Below, piece after piece: positions 46,350-60,589 of a DNA stretch of 64,000 nucleotides (positions are counted from its first letter, which is position 1; each line of letters starts with the position of its first letter). The position numbers and the translations under genes were made by a program. The stretch covers positions 21,561,160 to 21,625,159 of the forward strand of contig CM055837.1 in the NCBI GenBank assembly GCA_029582265.1. The letters are read 5' to 3'. The DNA comes from Zoroaster sp. YZ-2022. Taxonomy: Eukaryota; Echinodermata; Asteroidea; Forcipulatida; Zoroasteridae. Under the pieces are notes generated by a model that was not told the origin of the DNA, did not search any database, and saw nothing but the letters and a program-made list of their open reading frames with translations.

Positions 46350-46498
46350 AATAATTAATTAAATAATTAAATAAGTAAATAAATAATAATCCTATAGATG
46401 AATAATAAACTTAAGTAAGTAACTAAATAAATATTAAATTAATTATGGAAATTGCACATAGATATTATAAATTTGTATAAAGGATAAAACAAAAACAA

Positions 46499-48060
46499 AC
46501 TAGAAATTCGAGTTTGTTTACACAAACTCTAGGTGTTCGGGAGGAAGTAAAGGTCAAATTGGGGTCACCTTTGTGTAAAATTGTTTTGACAAATAACGAT
46601 CTGTACAATGGTGCAAATATTGTGAATTTACCTCTTGTGGAAGATTTTGTTTTAAACATTAAACTTTGACTTCCGGTTTTGACAGGAAGTAAAGGTCAAA
46701 TTGGGTCAACTTTGTGTAAAATTATTTTGACAATTAACGATCTGTACAATGGTACAAAAATTGTGAATTTACCTCTTGTGGTTGTTGAGATATGATTTTT
46801 TTAAATATTAAAGTTTGACTTCCGGTTTGGGCAGGAAGTAAGGTCAAATTGGGGTCACCTTTGTGTAAATATTTTTCGACAATTAACAATCTATACAATG
46901 GTGCAAAATGTGAATTTACTTCTTGTGGTTGTTGAGATATAATTTTTATAAATATTAAACTTTGACTTCCGGTTTGGACAAGAAGTAAGGTCAAATAGGG
47001 GTCACCCTTTTGTAAATGTTTTTGGACAATTAACGATCTGTACAATGGTACAAAAATTGTGAATTTAACTCTTGTGGTTGTTGAGATATAATTTTTTTAA
47101 ATAGTAAATTTTGACTTCTGCATTGGACAGGAAGTAAGGTCAAATTGGGGTCATCTTTTTGTAAATATTTTTTAACAATTAAGGATCTGTACAATGGTAC
47201 AAAAATTTTGAATTTACCTCTTGTGGTTGTTGAGATATGATTTTTTTTAAATATTAATCTTTGACTTCCGGTTTGGACAGGAAGTAAGGTCAAATAGGGA
47301 TGACCTTTTTGTAAATGTTTTTTGACAATTAACGATCTTCTGCATTGGACAGGAAGTAAGGTCAAATTGGGGTCATCTTTTTGTAAATATTTTTTAACAA
47401 TTAACGATCTGTACAATGGTACAAACATTTTGAATTTACCTCTTGTGGTTGTTGAGATATAATTTTTTTTAAATATTAATCTTTGACTTCCGGTTTGGAC
47501 AGGAAGTAAGGTCAAATAGGATGACCTTTTTGTAAATGTTTTTTGACAATTAACGATCTGTACAATGGAACAAAAATTGTGAATTTAACTCTTGTGGTTG
47601 TTGAGATATAATTTTTTTAAATTTTTAATTTTGACTTCCGGTTTGGACAGGAAGTAAGGTCAAATTGGGGTCATCTTTTTGTAAATATATTTTGACAATT
47701 AACGATCTGTACAATGGTACCAAAATTGTGAATTTACCTCTTGTGGTTGTTGAGATATGATTTTTTTCAATATTAAAATTTGACTTCCGGTTTGGACAGG
47801 AAGTAAGGTCAAATTGGGGTCACTCACAACTCGTGTTTCATCTACTTGTTAAGTTCTAAGTACATGCCAAGTTTCAAGTTCATGTGAAGTTTGCAAGTAT
47901 GTGTTTGTTACCGGAGAGTTATTGGGGAGAAGAAGAAGAAGTAAAAAAAATAAAATAAAATAAAAAAAAGAACAAAAACAAGAGGTGTTCGCGCTGTCGC
48001 TCGAACACCTAAAAAACCGAACAAAAACAATAGGTGTTTCGGGCACATACCCGAACACCT
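46499..48060 (+). mobile_element. 147-bp-repeat hairpin element, copy D (complete)
   Basis: Nearly identical to copy C at both ends and in the first three core units. It then matches the unit order of copy B, including the shortened unit (around 47335-47345). It is joined to copies C and E by the same 145-bp AT-rich spacer. Confidence 0.85.
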
Positions 48061-48205
48061 AATAATTAATTAAATAATTAAATAAGTAAATAAATAATAA
48101 TCCTATAGATGAATAATAAACTTAAGTAACTAAATAAATATTAAATTAATTATGGAAATTGCACATAGATATTATATATTTGTATAAAGGATAAAACAAA
48201 AACAA

Positions 48206-49223
48206 ACTAGAAATTCGAGTTTGTTTACACAAACTCTAGGTGTTCGGGAGGAAGTAAAGGTCAAATTGGGGTCACCTTTGTGTAAAATTGTTTTGACAAA
48301 TAACGATCTGTACAATGGTGCAAATATTGTGAATTTACCTCTTGTGGAAGATTTTGTTTTAAACATTAAACTTTGACTTCCGGTTTTGACAGGAAGTAAA
48401 GGTCAAATTGGGTCAACTTTGTGTAAAATTATTTTGACAATTAACGATCTGTACAATGGTACAAAAATTGTGAATTTACCTCTTGTGGTTGTTGAGATAT
48501 GATTTTTTTAAAATATTAATCTTTGACTTCCGGTTTGGACAGGAAGTAAGGTCAAATAGGGATGACCTTTTTGTAAATGTTTTTTGACAATTAACGATCT
48601 TCTGCATTGGACACGAAGTAAGGTCAAATTGGGGTCATCTTTTTGTAAATATTTTTTAACAATTAACGATCTGTACAATGGTACAAACATTTTGAATTTA
48701 CCTCTTGTGGTTGTTGAGATATAATTTTTTTTAAATATTAATCTTTGACTTCCGGTTTGGACAGGAAGTAAGGTCAAATAGGATGACCTTTTTGTAAATG
48801 TTTTTTGACAATTAACGATCTGTACAATGGAACAAAAATTGTGAATTTAACTCTTGTGGTTGTTGAGATATAATTTTTTTAAATTTTTAATTTTGACTTC
48901 CGGTTTGGACAGGAAGTAAGGTCAAATTGGGGTCATCTTTTTGTAAATATATTTTGACAATTAACGATCTGTACAATGGTACCAAAATTGTGAATTTACC
49001 TCTTGTGGTTGTTGAGATATGATTTTTTTCAATATTAAAATTTGACTTCCGGTTTGGACAGTAGTAAGGTCAAATTAAGGATAGCTTTTTGTAAATATAT
49101 TTTTGACAATTCGATCTTCTGCATTGGACAGGAATGGGCAAATTAGGGGCATCTTTTTAAAAATTTTTTAAAAATTAACGATCTTTAAAAGGTAAAAATT
49201 TTAATTTTTCTTTGGGGTTGAGA
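48206..49223 (+). mobile_element. 147-bp-repeat hairpin element, copy E (cut by gap)
   Basis: Same left end and spacer as C and D. Internal units jump from the third unit straight to the shortened type (48510-48605), so it has fewer units. From about 49060 the sequence degrades (TAAAAAGGTAAAAATTTTAA), as at a low-coverage contig edge, and runs into the 500-N gap. Confidence 0.8.
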
Positions 49224-49723
49224 NNNNNNNNNNNNNNNNNNNNNNNNNNNNNNNNNNNNNNNNNNNNNNNNNNNNNNNNNNNNNNNNNNNNNNNNNNNNN
49301 NNNNNNNNNNNNNNNNNNNNNNNNNNNNNNNNNNNNNNNNNNNNNNNNNNNNNNNNNNNNNNNNNNNNNNNNNNNNNNNNNNNNNNNNNNNNNNNNNNNN
49401 NNNNNNNNNNNNNNNNNNNNNNNNNNNNNNNNNNNNNNNNNNNNNNNNNNNNNNNNNNNNNNNNNNNNNNNNNNNNNNNNNNNNNNNNNNNNNNNNNNNN
49501 NNNNNNNNNNNNNNNNNNNNNNNNNNNNNNNNNNNNNNNNNNNNNNNNNNNNNNNNNNNNNNNNNNNNNNNNNNNNNNNNNNNNNNNNNNNNNNNNNNNN
49601 NNNNNNNNNNNNNNNNNNNNNNNNNNNNNNNNNNNNNNNNNNNNNNNNNNNNNNNNNNNNNNNNNNNNNNNNNNNNNNNNNNNNNNNNNNNNNNNNNNNN
49701 NNNNNNNNNNNNNNNNNNNNNNN
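49224..49723. other. Scaffold gap, 500 N
   Basis: Exactly 500 N, ending the tandem array. The right flank (49724 on) is different, non-repeat sequence. Confidence 0.98.
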
Positions 49724-49877
49724 AGTAAATGTTTTTGGGAAGGGAATCACGGAGTTCTATAAAAACATCCCCCCCCCAAATCTTCACATGCCAGATCACC
49801 CAATTAAAGTTCCTATTTATTTGTATGCTCGCATTGGGATAGTACTGACCATCAATCCCATAAACACAATTGGTTAA

Positions 49878-50096
49878 ACAGACAGTATTGTCACGATCAG
49901 AGCAGACTTTCTACAAACGGGCCATGGAATGGTGTCCTAGTTTAAGACGAACATAGTGATTGAAAATTACTGGCTCATTTATGCAGCAGCAACGCGAATA
50001 TGACCTTATCATGTGAGTATTATTTTCAGTCAATGAGTTAAACTAGAACTTGAACTCTGATTCCATGCCCTGTTGATCGTGAAGATATTGCCACCT
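49878..50096. mobile_element. TTAA-type MITE, diverged full copy
   Basis: Flanked by TTAA at 49874-49877 and 50097-50100. Left arm ACAGACAGTATTGTCACGAT, right arm GATCGTGAAGATATTGCCACCT. Internal words GGGCCATGGAAT, TGGCTCATTTATGCAGCAGC, ATTCCATGCCCTGTTGATCG match the family, with the middle in the opposite orientation to the 34.6-kb copy. Confidence 0.75.
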
Positions 50097-50100
50097 TTAA

Positions 50101-50458
50101 ACATGACTATTAACATGACTATTTATGAAAATGTATTTTCAACAGTTAATGACACATAAATACATACATGTAGCAATCAGAAGATCATTTCAGTATTGTT
50201 TCTTTCTTTTTATTTTACAGTTATCCTTCAAATTACATTGTGTTGTCTCTTCCCTATAAGTATTGTTTTAAAAAACTGAACCAAACATTTAAATATTATA
50301 ACACTTGATCGAATTGCCATTGTATTGTACAAGACATGCACACACCTCACCTCGGGGCCAAAAATGTGTAATGATAAAGCTGTGATGATACAGTATTTAA
50401 TTCCACCACAACGTAATTAGCGTAACAGCTCTGTATTCGTCCAAAGGACAAACACCTA
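50101..50458. other. Non-coding sequence
   Basis: AT-rich, no gene or repeat recognised. It ends with AAACACCTAATGTC next to the first core unit of the following element. Confidence 0.4.
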
Positions 50459-50907
50459 ATGTCGTACAGATCGTTAATTGTCAAAAAATATTTACAAAAA
50501 GGTCACCCCACTTTGACCTTTACCTCCTGTCCAAACCGGAAGTCAAAGTTTAATATTAAAAAAACATCTCAGCAACGACAAGAGGTAAATTAATTTTTTT
50601 TGCACCATTGTGCTGATCGTTCATTGTCAAAAATATTTACAAAAAGGTGACCCCAATTTGACCATTACTTCCTGTTCAAACCGGAAGTCAAAGTTTACTA
50701 TTAAAAACAAATTATCCACAAGAGGTAACTTCACAATCTTTGCACCATTGTACAGATCGTTAATTGTCAAAATAATTTCACACAAAGGTGACCCCAATTT
50801 GACCTTTACTTCCTGTCCACACCGGAAGTCAAAGTTTAATATTTTAAACAATCTACTTCCTCCCGAACACCTAGAGTTTGTGTCAAGACAAACTCTGAAT
50901 CTCTAGT
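50459..50907 (-). mobile_element. 147-bp-repeat hairpin element, copy F (minus, left part only)
   Basis: Read on the minus strand it begins ACTAGAGATTCAGAGTTTGT then CTTGACACAAACTCTAGGTG, followed by about three core units, and breaks off at 50459 within a unit. The right-hand segment and terminal hairpin are missing. Confidence 0.8.
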
Positions 50908-50926
50908 TATGATTATTATTATTATT

Positions 50927-53553
<2,627 letters not shown>

Positions 53554-53794
53554 GGTTTATTAAAATCTGTTCATTGCAGCCTGTCGGCTGAATTACAAAA
53601 CAGTTTACATTAAAATATAAAGAATACATAAAAATAAAAATTAATTAAACATTATGAAACAAATGAAAATGAATCTAAAAAGAAATCAGTCAGGTACATA
53701 CAAGGTACATAAAATATTGCACAGCAAAAGCACACTCATCAAGGGGACATGAGAAACCACATTAAAAATTCTATTACAAATTTATTACAAAAAA

Positions 53795-54165
53795 TTACAA
53801 GGATGGTGGGAGTGAGCTGAGAAAATTATTGACAAGTCTGTTGAAATAGGGGACTGGACTGTTACTGAGAAGAGCAGTTTTACATGGTACTTCATGAAGA
53901 GTTCTTTTAATTCTGAGATTCATAGAATGAGAGCTTTTGGATTTGACAAACCATTCATTAAATTTATTTGAGTTGTATGATTTTAATGCAAAAGTAGTAC
54001 AAAGCGTGATTCTTCTAATATATAAAGGTTCCAGACCCAGGGTAGTTAATGCTTGATTATAATGAGTATATTTGTTACCTAAAATGATGCGAGACGTTCT
54101 TTTTTGGATGGATTCTAATTGGTCAGAAAGAGTGAGGGAAATACTTGAATGCCATAATGGACCTG
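53795..54165 (-). pseudogene. CR1-like LINE ORF, C-terminal domain
   Basis: Reads AGPLWHSSISLTLSDQLES, then IQKRTSRIILG, then TTLGLEPLYIRRITLCTTFA and NEWFVKSKS, ending at TAA (53795-53797). This is the conserved region after the RT thumb in CR1/L2-clade proteins (WxSSL...xxxIQKRxLxIILG...LxxLxxxR). One frame is open from the deletion junction to the stop. Confidence 0.8.
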
Positions 54166-55264
54166 CATTTTACGAATTTACGAATTCTACCAGCATAGTA
54201 CATTTGTTTAGCAGCATTTATTTCCCTAATAACTCTGTTACGCATGCAATGGAATTGATGTCTATTGCCCTCAGCAAATGCCCTCCGCCTCCGGGTAATT
54301 ATATTTTTAATTTGATTAGTCATCCAAGGTTTATCGTTATTGTGACGCTTGATAATTTTGAGATGAAAATGATCTTCAATAGCACAATGAACCAGACTAT
54401 AAAAGGCATCAACTTTGGCTTGACAAGAGTTAGTATTCAGGGTATCATCCCAACTCTGTGCCTGTACCCATCTACCAAAGGACCTAATACTGGATTCCTT
54501 CATAGGTCTTATAACTTTAGTCGTTATTTTGTTGGGGACACGTACATTTTTGGGAACCCATGTAATACAGTTATGATCACTACGACCAATAGGAGCGGAT
54601 ACAGCAGGACATTGATATTGATCAGAAAAGTTGGTAATGATAAGATCAAGGATAACATCCTGTCTAGTCGGTTTGTTAACAATTTGCACAAGATTATTAC
54701 CATTACAAATAGGTCTAATGTCCACTTTATTAAAGTCACCAAGTAGAGCAATTCCAGTACATGGTTTACGTGTCCAAAGTTGGTCAACTGAGCAGATGAT
54801 ATGATGCCGTAAAAGATCTTCATGCTGAGAGTGGGGGGGGGGGGGGGGCTATAGACTGCAAACACCACAACAGATGGAACACATCTTGGAAATTTAGGGT
54901 GGTGTAACATAATCCATTCTCCCTCGATCTCTGGTGGGACATGGAGATTGTCAATCGTTGAGGCTCGTATGTGTTCTTTCGCATAGAGCAAAACACCACC
55001 ACCATTTCTGTTGGATCTGCACTTGTTGAAGGCATTGTAACCATCCACAGAATATTGCTCAGGCGAAGTATTTGGGGTTATCCACGACTCAGTTATTACA
55101 GCTACATCTGTTTGTTCATTGTTGAACCTCAGCACCAGTTCATCAAGTTTATTGAGTACAGATCGTGCATTCGTCAACAAAAACCGTGGAAGAGCGGTTA
55201 CATTACTATTGGTGTATGTAGGTGAAGACGTTTGCTTCGGTAGTTGTTTAAGTGTTGAAGGCAT
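54166..55264 (-). pseudogene. CR1-like LINE ORF, APE endonuclease and linker
   Basis: The frame 55264-54524 carries LLTNARSVLNKLDELVLRFN, VAVITESW (catalytic Glu), RNGGGVLLYAKEHI and VFAVYSPP. A shift in the C-rich run at 54834-54847 and another near 54720 lead to the frame 54725-54123 with NKPTRQDVILDLIITN and IGRSDHNCITW (catalytic SDH). The linker WMTNQIKNIITRRRRAFAEG and RNRVIREINAAKQMYYAGRI follows and stops at the deletion junction near 54166-54185. Endonuclease motifs are all present, although the frame is broken. Confidence 0.85.
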
Positions 55265-55270
55265 GCGAGA

Positions 55271-55894
55271 TTAACAAAAAGGGTATTTAACATGCCTGTT
55301 TCCAGTTATAACTTGAATAGGGTATTCAGGATTTCTTCCAAGTATGTTACCTTTGTAGAATGCTGATGAACGTTTGCGTTTACCGGCCCTTTTCCCCCTG
55401 TATCTGAATAAATTATATAGTTTGAGGAGTTGAATCTGTTGTGGTTTCAGACGGTAAGCCCTGCTTCTCAGGTTAATAAGCTGCTTCCGACTGTACGTAT
55501 ACATTGCAGTTGACATTGTAGTAATAACTACATCACCAGTTGAATCTGTGTGTGGTGTATTGTTGTCCCCAGAAGGACCTGGGTTCAGAGCAACATCCAT
55601 GAATATCGTGATGTCCATTGGAGGATCATTGCCAGGTATGAGTATGCATGTATGACCATGCTTGGACTATTTAACTAATGGGATTCTGGAGGAGCATTTG
55701 GGATTGCAAACTGATAGTATGAATGATACAGTACAGCGTAACATCAAAGCTGGAACTTGCTCCTCAAAGACAAGAGTGAGAAGATTTGTCTCATCTGCTG
55801 GTTGTACCAAAGTTAATGGTAAACGGTGATAATCAAGCGAGGTAACTTGTATCAAGAAGACCACGCACAAAATACTCACAGTCACAGTTGCCAT
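55271..55894 (-). pseudogene. CR1-like LINE ORF, N-terminal region with signal-like start and NPGP motif
   Basis: The ATG at 55894 opens MATVTVSILCVVFLIQVTSL, a typical cleavable signal-peptide pattern, and stays open 75 codons to 55667. After a frame change the next frame holds MDITIFMDVALNPGPSGD (NPGP at about 55574-55585), then a basic region RGKRAGKRKRSS, and stops at 55271. In 2A peptides the consensus is DxExNPGP; here DVALNPGP has Ala in place of Glu. 2A-like motifs near the N terminus, some in signal-peptide context, are known in APE-type LINEs of sea urchin and other invertebrates. Whether this one acts as 2A is uncertain. Confidence 0.65.
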
Positions 55895-56116
55895 GATGCA
55901 CTAGCTCTGTGCACACAATGTATGCGAGATTCACATGTGGTCCACACAACTTTTATCGAGTCAAAAATCAGCCATCCAAAAGACAAAAAACAACAAAAAA
56001 TACGACACACGGGTGGACAAAACAATGTCAAATTCAAATCACTGGAGATAAACATTAGATGTTCACAGTGACATTTTATTTTTGTATGGTTGTATGTGAG
56101 CCTTTTCATTTTTTTT

Positions 56117-57863
56117 AGGTGTTCGGGCATGTGCCCGAAACACCTATTGTTTCTGTTCGGTTTTTTAGGTGTTCGGGTATGTGCCCGAAACACCTATTGT
56201 TTTTGTTCGTTTTTTTTCTCCGGATCTTCTTCTTCTCCGGATCGATTGTCTACAAAAAAACACATACTTGCAAACTTCACATGAACTTCAAACTTGGCAT
56301 ATACTTAGAACTTAACACGTAGATGAAACATAATTTGTGACGTCATGATTAGGTCATCAGATATCGAATTACGATAAATCAAAGTTTAATATTTAAAAAA
56401 ATCATATCTCAACAACCACAAGAGGTAAATTCACAATTTTTGCACCATTGTACAGATCTTTAAACATATTTACAAAAAGGTGACCGCAATTTGACCTTTA
56501 CTTCCTGTCTAAATCGGAAGTCAAAGTTTATCGTACATGCTTCCGTGTTTAAATCCATAGAGCCAGTCTGTAACGTTTCAATTACGTTGCATGAGTAGAT
56601 CGTTACAATGGAGCTACATGTACAGTATATATCGACGCTGTTTGACGCTGCTGAATCGTCATGTTTCTACGAAATTGTGTCTTTTTGAGGGAATTTTGAC
56701 CTAATAGGTCTTGGATTTCGTGTAAAAATGGATCGCCAACACAGTCATAAAGGGGAGGTGTCTTGAATTTAATTTTTAAGAGGATTTCCTGTATTTATCT
56801 TCGTGTTTTTATACAACAAAAGCCATTTAAGTGTTTGTTGGCTGTGGCTAACGTTAACGTACAGAGTTCGTCGTTGCATAATGCATTGAGCCTGTTTAAC
56901 TAACGTTAGTTACGTGAACATACTTTGGGCAGTAAAAAACTCGCCACTTTTCTTAACAAAATATGAACATTTGTCACCAAAATGTATTTAGAATATAAAT
57001 AAGGATAGGAAAATTCAGTTGTTAAGCCCGGAAGGTTATGGCAATTTTTGACATAATGAAGCACTAGTCGTCAGTCAATGGAATTGGTAATATGGGCCCC
57101 TTATACTTTTATTGCTTGTTTGCCCCTCCTTTCCCTAGTTCTTGGATTCTATAGTGCTGCAATGATAGACCAAAGAATTTTAGAAAACAAATGTGTCGGT
57201 TCATCACCAGTGGCAGTACATGCCATCACCAAGAACTTGGGGGAGGGGGCAAGCATTTTTTCCCAAAATTACCGAGTCCAATGACAACCCCTGAATGTCA
57301 CCCATTCTGAACTGTCACTAAATCGTACATACAGAGCGTACATTTATTATAAATACAGATTGTTTCCGTTTTCTTGTCAACAAATGATAAAGGTTGGGTT
57401 CATTTACACTGAGTCATTTCACTTGTTACATGTGTAAGACCATGAACACTCATTTCTAGATTGTTTACAATTTTTGTACCATTGTACAGATCGTTAATTG
57501 TCAAAAAATATTTACAAAAAGGTGACTCCAATTTGACCTTACTTCCTGTCCAAACCGGAAGTCAAAGTTTAATATTTAAAAAAATCATATCTCAACAACC
57601 ACAAGAGGTAAATTCACAATTTTTGTACCATTATATAGATTGTTAATTGTCGAAAATATTTGCACAAAGGTGACCCCAATTTGACCTTACATCCTGTCCA
57701 AACCGGAAGTCAATGTTTAATATAAAAAAAAATCATCCACAATCTTTGCACCATTGTACAGATCGTTAATTGTCAAAAAGTATTTAAACAAAGTTGACCC
57801 CAATTTGACCTTTACTTCCTCCCGAACACCTAGTGTTTGTCAATACAAACACCAATCTCTAGT
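56117..57863 (-). mobile_element. 147-bp-repeat hairpin element, copy H (minus, complete)
   Basis: On the minus strand the left end is ACTAGAGATTGGTGTTTGTA with a GTGTTTG/CAAACAC hairpin at 57863, and the right end has two tandem hairpins (AGGTGTTTCGGGC..CCCGAACACCT twice) at 56117-56206. Core units are few: about three near 57465-57830 and one and a half near 56380-56530. Between them lies 56560-57440 of extra sequence related to the extra part of copy G (shared words TATTTATCTTCGTGTTTTTA and AATATAAATAAGGATAGG). Confidence 0.8.
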
Positions 57864-58279
57864 TTTTAAATGTATTTAATCTTTAAATTTTCGTATAATT
57901 CTGTATTTTTTAAATTGATATTCTTGTTTTTAAATTGACTGGGAAAACAATATTCATGTTTTGCAGGACGAATTTAATAAAATGAATTGAATTGAAAACA
58001 GTCTTTAATCCGAAATCTTTTGTTTGTACACAAGAAATTCTGTACCTAGAAGTTATGCTTACTGAAAACGTTAAATATAATTTCAATGTATAGTTAATGA
58101 ACAACATAAAAAATCAGCATCTTATCATGGAGCTGAAACAAGCAGCCTAGTAATATGCGGTGCGACGACGCTAGCTCGCGTACATCACGGTCGTGCATAC
58201 CCACCCACACCTCGAAACACACGGCAGGCAGGGAACGAGGTTTTAATGTACACGTCTTCGCTATGCATGTGAAATGTGC
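57864..58279. other. Non-coding sequence
   Basis: AT-rich then GC-balanced; no gene or repeat recognised. Confidence 0.4.
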
Positions 58280-59456
58280 ACATGTAATTAAATGACCGCT
58301 AGTGACCATTATGTGTCCACTGGCAAAAATCTGTGTACACCCCATATGTAGCACGGGTTAATGGTGCATCTGTCCAAGTTTGGCCACAATAGGCCACGAA
58401 ATGTGGGAGAAGAAGCATTTTGTAAATATTCAGTAAATGACCACTGGGTGACCGTTGGCCGAATTGTATTAACATGCTTCGATGGCGCATTATTCCTCCA
58501 TGATTTAACCAAGTTTGTTTGAAATCGACTGAACAGTTTTAGAGTTAGAGCCTTTTAAACTTTGGTCACGTGACCGTTTGATCAAAGAAAGAAAGAAAGA
58601 ACTAGCGCCAATGTGATTCACGAAGCACGAATTTCAGCCGCTTAGCATTTTTTACGAACTCCCTTTTGGTAAGCAGCTGACCGAGTTTTTTTTAATGTAT
58701 AATGACCAAGCTATCATTTAAACATAGCATGACATGTGGGAGTAGAAGCATTTTGTAAATATTGATTAAATGACCACTACTGACTACTAGATGACCATTG
58801 GCCAAACTTTATGAAAATCCCCAGACAGATGAAATACATTTAAAATGTAAAAACGACATTTTTATATTTTTTTACAAAATGACCACTGCTGACCAATAGG
58901 TGGCCACTTGCCAAAATCTGTGTATTCGAGCCAATGAAGCATTGGACCAAGTTAGGCTGCAATCGGCTAAAGAATATGGGAGAAGAAGCATTTTGTAAAT
59001 ATTGATTAAATGACCACTACTGATCACTAGATGACCATCGGCCAAACGTTATGAAAATCCCCAGATAGATGAAATACATTTAAAATGTGAAAACGATTTA
59101 TTTTTATTTTTCATAAAATGACCACTGCTGATCGATAGGTGACCACTGGCCGAAATCTGTGTACACCCCAAATGGGGCTCGAGTCAATGAAGCATTGGAC
59201 CAAGTTAGGCTGCAATCGGCTAAAGAATGTGGGAGAAGAAGCATGTTGTAAATATTCATGAAATGACCACTACTGACCACCAAATGACCATTGGCCAAAT
59301 TTTATGACCATCCGTAGATAGGGCAGGTGTCAAGGTTTAATTTGACCAAGTTTGTTTAGGAGTTATGGCCATTTTTATTTTGGTCACGTGACCGTTTGAC
59401 CGAAAAAAGAAATAATTTTTGCATTACAATATCAGCCTGCTTCGCAGGGCTGATAT
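58280..59456. mobile_element. Second tandem-repeat/hairpin element family
   Basis: Core units of about 230 bp contain AAATGACCACTACTGACCAC, GGAGAAGAAGCATTTTGTAA and GAAAATCCCCAGATAGATGA, with clear copies starting near 58760, 59000 and 59260 plus a diverged one at 58290-58560. Two blocks of TTTGGTCACGTGACCGTTTGA followed by a GAAA- or A-rich tract (58562 and 59381) look like alternative right ends. The right terminus is a near-perfect hairpin ATATCAGCCTGCTTCGCAGG/GCTGATAT at 59429-59456. The plan (tandem core, A/G tract, terminal hairpin) matches the 147-bp-repeat family although sequences differ. No gene. Confidence 0.65.
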
Positions 59457-60585
59457 AACAATACTACTTATTTGGAACAATGTGTAAAATCATGGAAGGA
59501 AGAGAACCTTCCTCCATGGTAAAATTAATCTTATTATGTTAGTTTTCTTTTCAAGGATTGATCTATTATTATTTAGAAGGAGTCAATCACTTGCAGCAGT
59601 ATAAAGCCATTGACCAGTGTAAAAGCAGACTGGAAGTTATGCATACTTGAGCAGTACAACAGGGTCCGGGATGGATTCACTGTTTTCTTCCCTATAGGAT
59701 CTGAGCATGCACATGACGCTATATCCTTATATATACTGTACACTGCACACTCTTACACAAAAATTCAGACAGTGACCTCACGCTGTGTTGGCTACCGCGC
59801 GATATTCAAACTAATTCGCCTAATTCCCAGTGGCGAATTGAAGAGTGATTAACTTGCTTAACTTTTTTCTTTACAAACACCACTCCTATGGGGTTGTCAC
59901 ATACACTGTACGGAGCTTGAGTACGATGAGGATGGCGAGAGGGCGTCCCCGACGCGGTCGTTTGTGCATAGCGTACTGAAACTTAGCAAATAAAAACTCA
60001 CCTAGTCACCATACTCCACATATACAATCTTTGCTCATCTGAAAAGTAATGTGTGACTTTGTTTAAATCTTCAATAGGTGTGACAAGCACAGCGTTAACA
60101 AAAGTAAAGAGCATTGGATAAAATGGCTCAGAATAATGTCCTTTTCCCAACATTTTGGGAAACATTTGAAAAGTGTATGACGCGCTATTTTGTAATTTAT
60201 AAAAATAAAATCATTAAGTTTCACGAAAAATTACACAAAACATAAATGTATACAACGTTTATTTTTGGCATTTTCTGCCAAAATAAGGAAGATGTTGTCC
60301 GATGAATATCAGCAGTTCTGATAGACATTGATACAGCCAGGACGTACCAAGGACATACCGGTAGTAGGGATGTTAGACCCAAAATTCAAATTCTTTGTTT
60401 CTGTACAAAACTCATATTGATTGAAAGGGCAAAAAATATCAAACTTGATAAAAAAATAAACAAATTGATGAAACGGTTCAATGGAACTTTACTGTATAAG
60501 CGTGGCACCGTGATTGTCTGCGATTTAACCACAACGGCCCTAAAGGGACACCAAAGACTTAAATATTGACATCAATATTCATGGA
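59457..60585. other. Non-coding, with a dispersed repeat
   Basis: 59930-60040 (GGATGGCGAGAGGGCG ... GACGCGGTCGTTTGTGC ... TACAATCTTTGCTC) resembles 21765-21880. No supported gene. Confidence 0.4.
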
Positions 60586-60589
60586 AAAT

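Larger units (their letters stand above)
44281..49223 (+). repeat. Higher-order tandem array of whole elements
   Basis: The spacer TAATAATTAATTAAATAATT ... ATTATGGAAATTGCACATAG ... GGATAAAACAAAAACAAACT (about 145 bp) plus one complete element repeats three times (from 44281, 46350 and 48061). Units differ in length only through the number of core repeats (about 2.07 and 1.71 kb, the third unfinished). This is segmental tandem duplication and not three independent insertions, since the flanking spacer is copied too. Confidence 0.85.
53554..55900 (-). mobile_element. CR1-like LINE, internally deleted, 3' end at the TTA array
   Basis: Read on the minus strand from 55900 to 53554: an N-terminal region with a signal-like start and NPGP motif, an APE endonuclease, a linker, then directly the C-terminal domain and an AT-rich 3' UTR ending in (TAA)n. 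The reverse-transcriptase palm and fingers are missing. Total 2.3 kb, against the 4 kb or more expected for a full element. Parts are described separately. Confidence 0.8.

Noticed and set aside
43027..48777. Repeat proteins (YLQKGDPNLTLLPVQTG type) on the minus strand
   Set aside because: The ~147-bp tandem unit happens to be open in one frame; frames begin and end wherever unit length varies, there is no conserved start, and the same sequence occurs in both orientations across elements.
49175..49877. Long open frames across the second gap
   Set aside because: Same artefact: N bases cannot create stops.
54072..54746. 224-codon plus-strand open frame
   Set aside because: Antisense shadow of the CR1-like endonuclease and linker, which has recognisable motifs on the minus strand.
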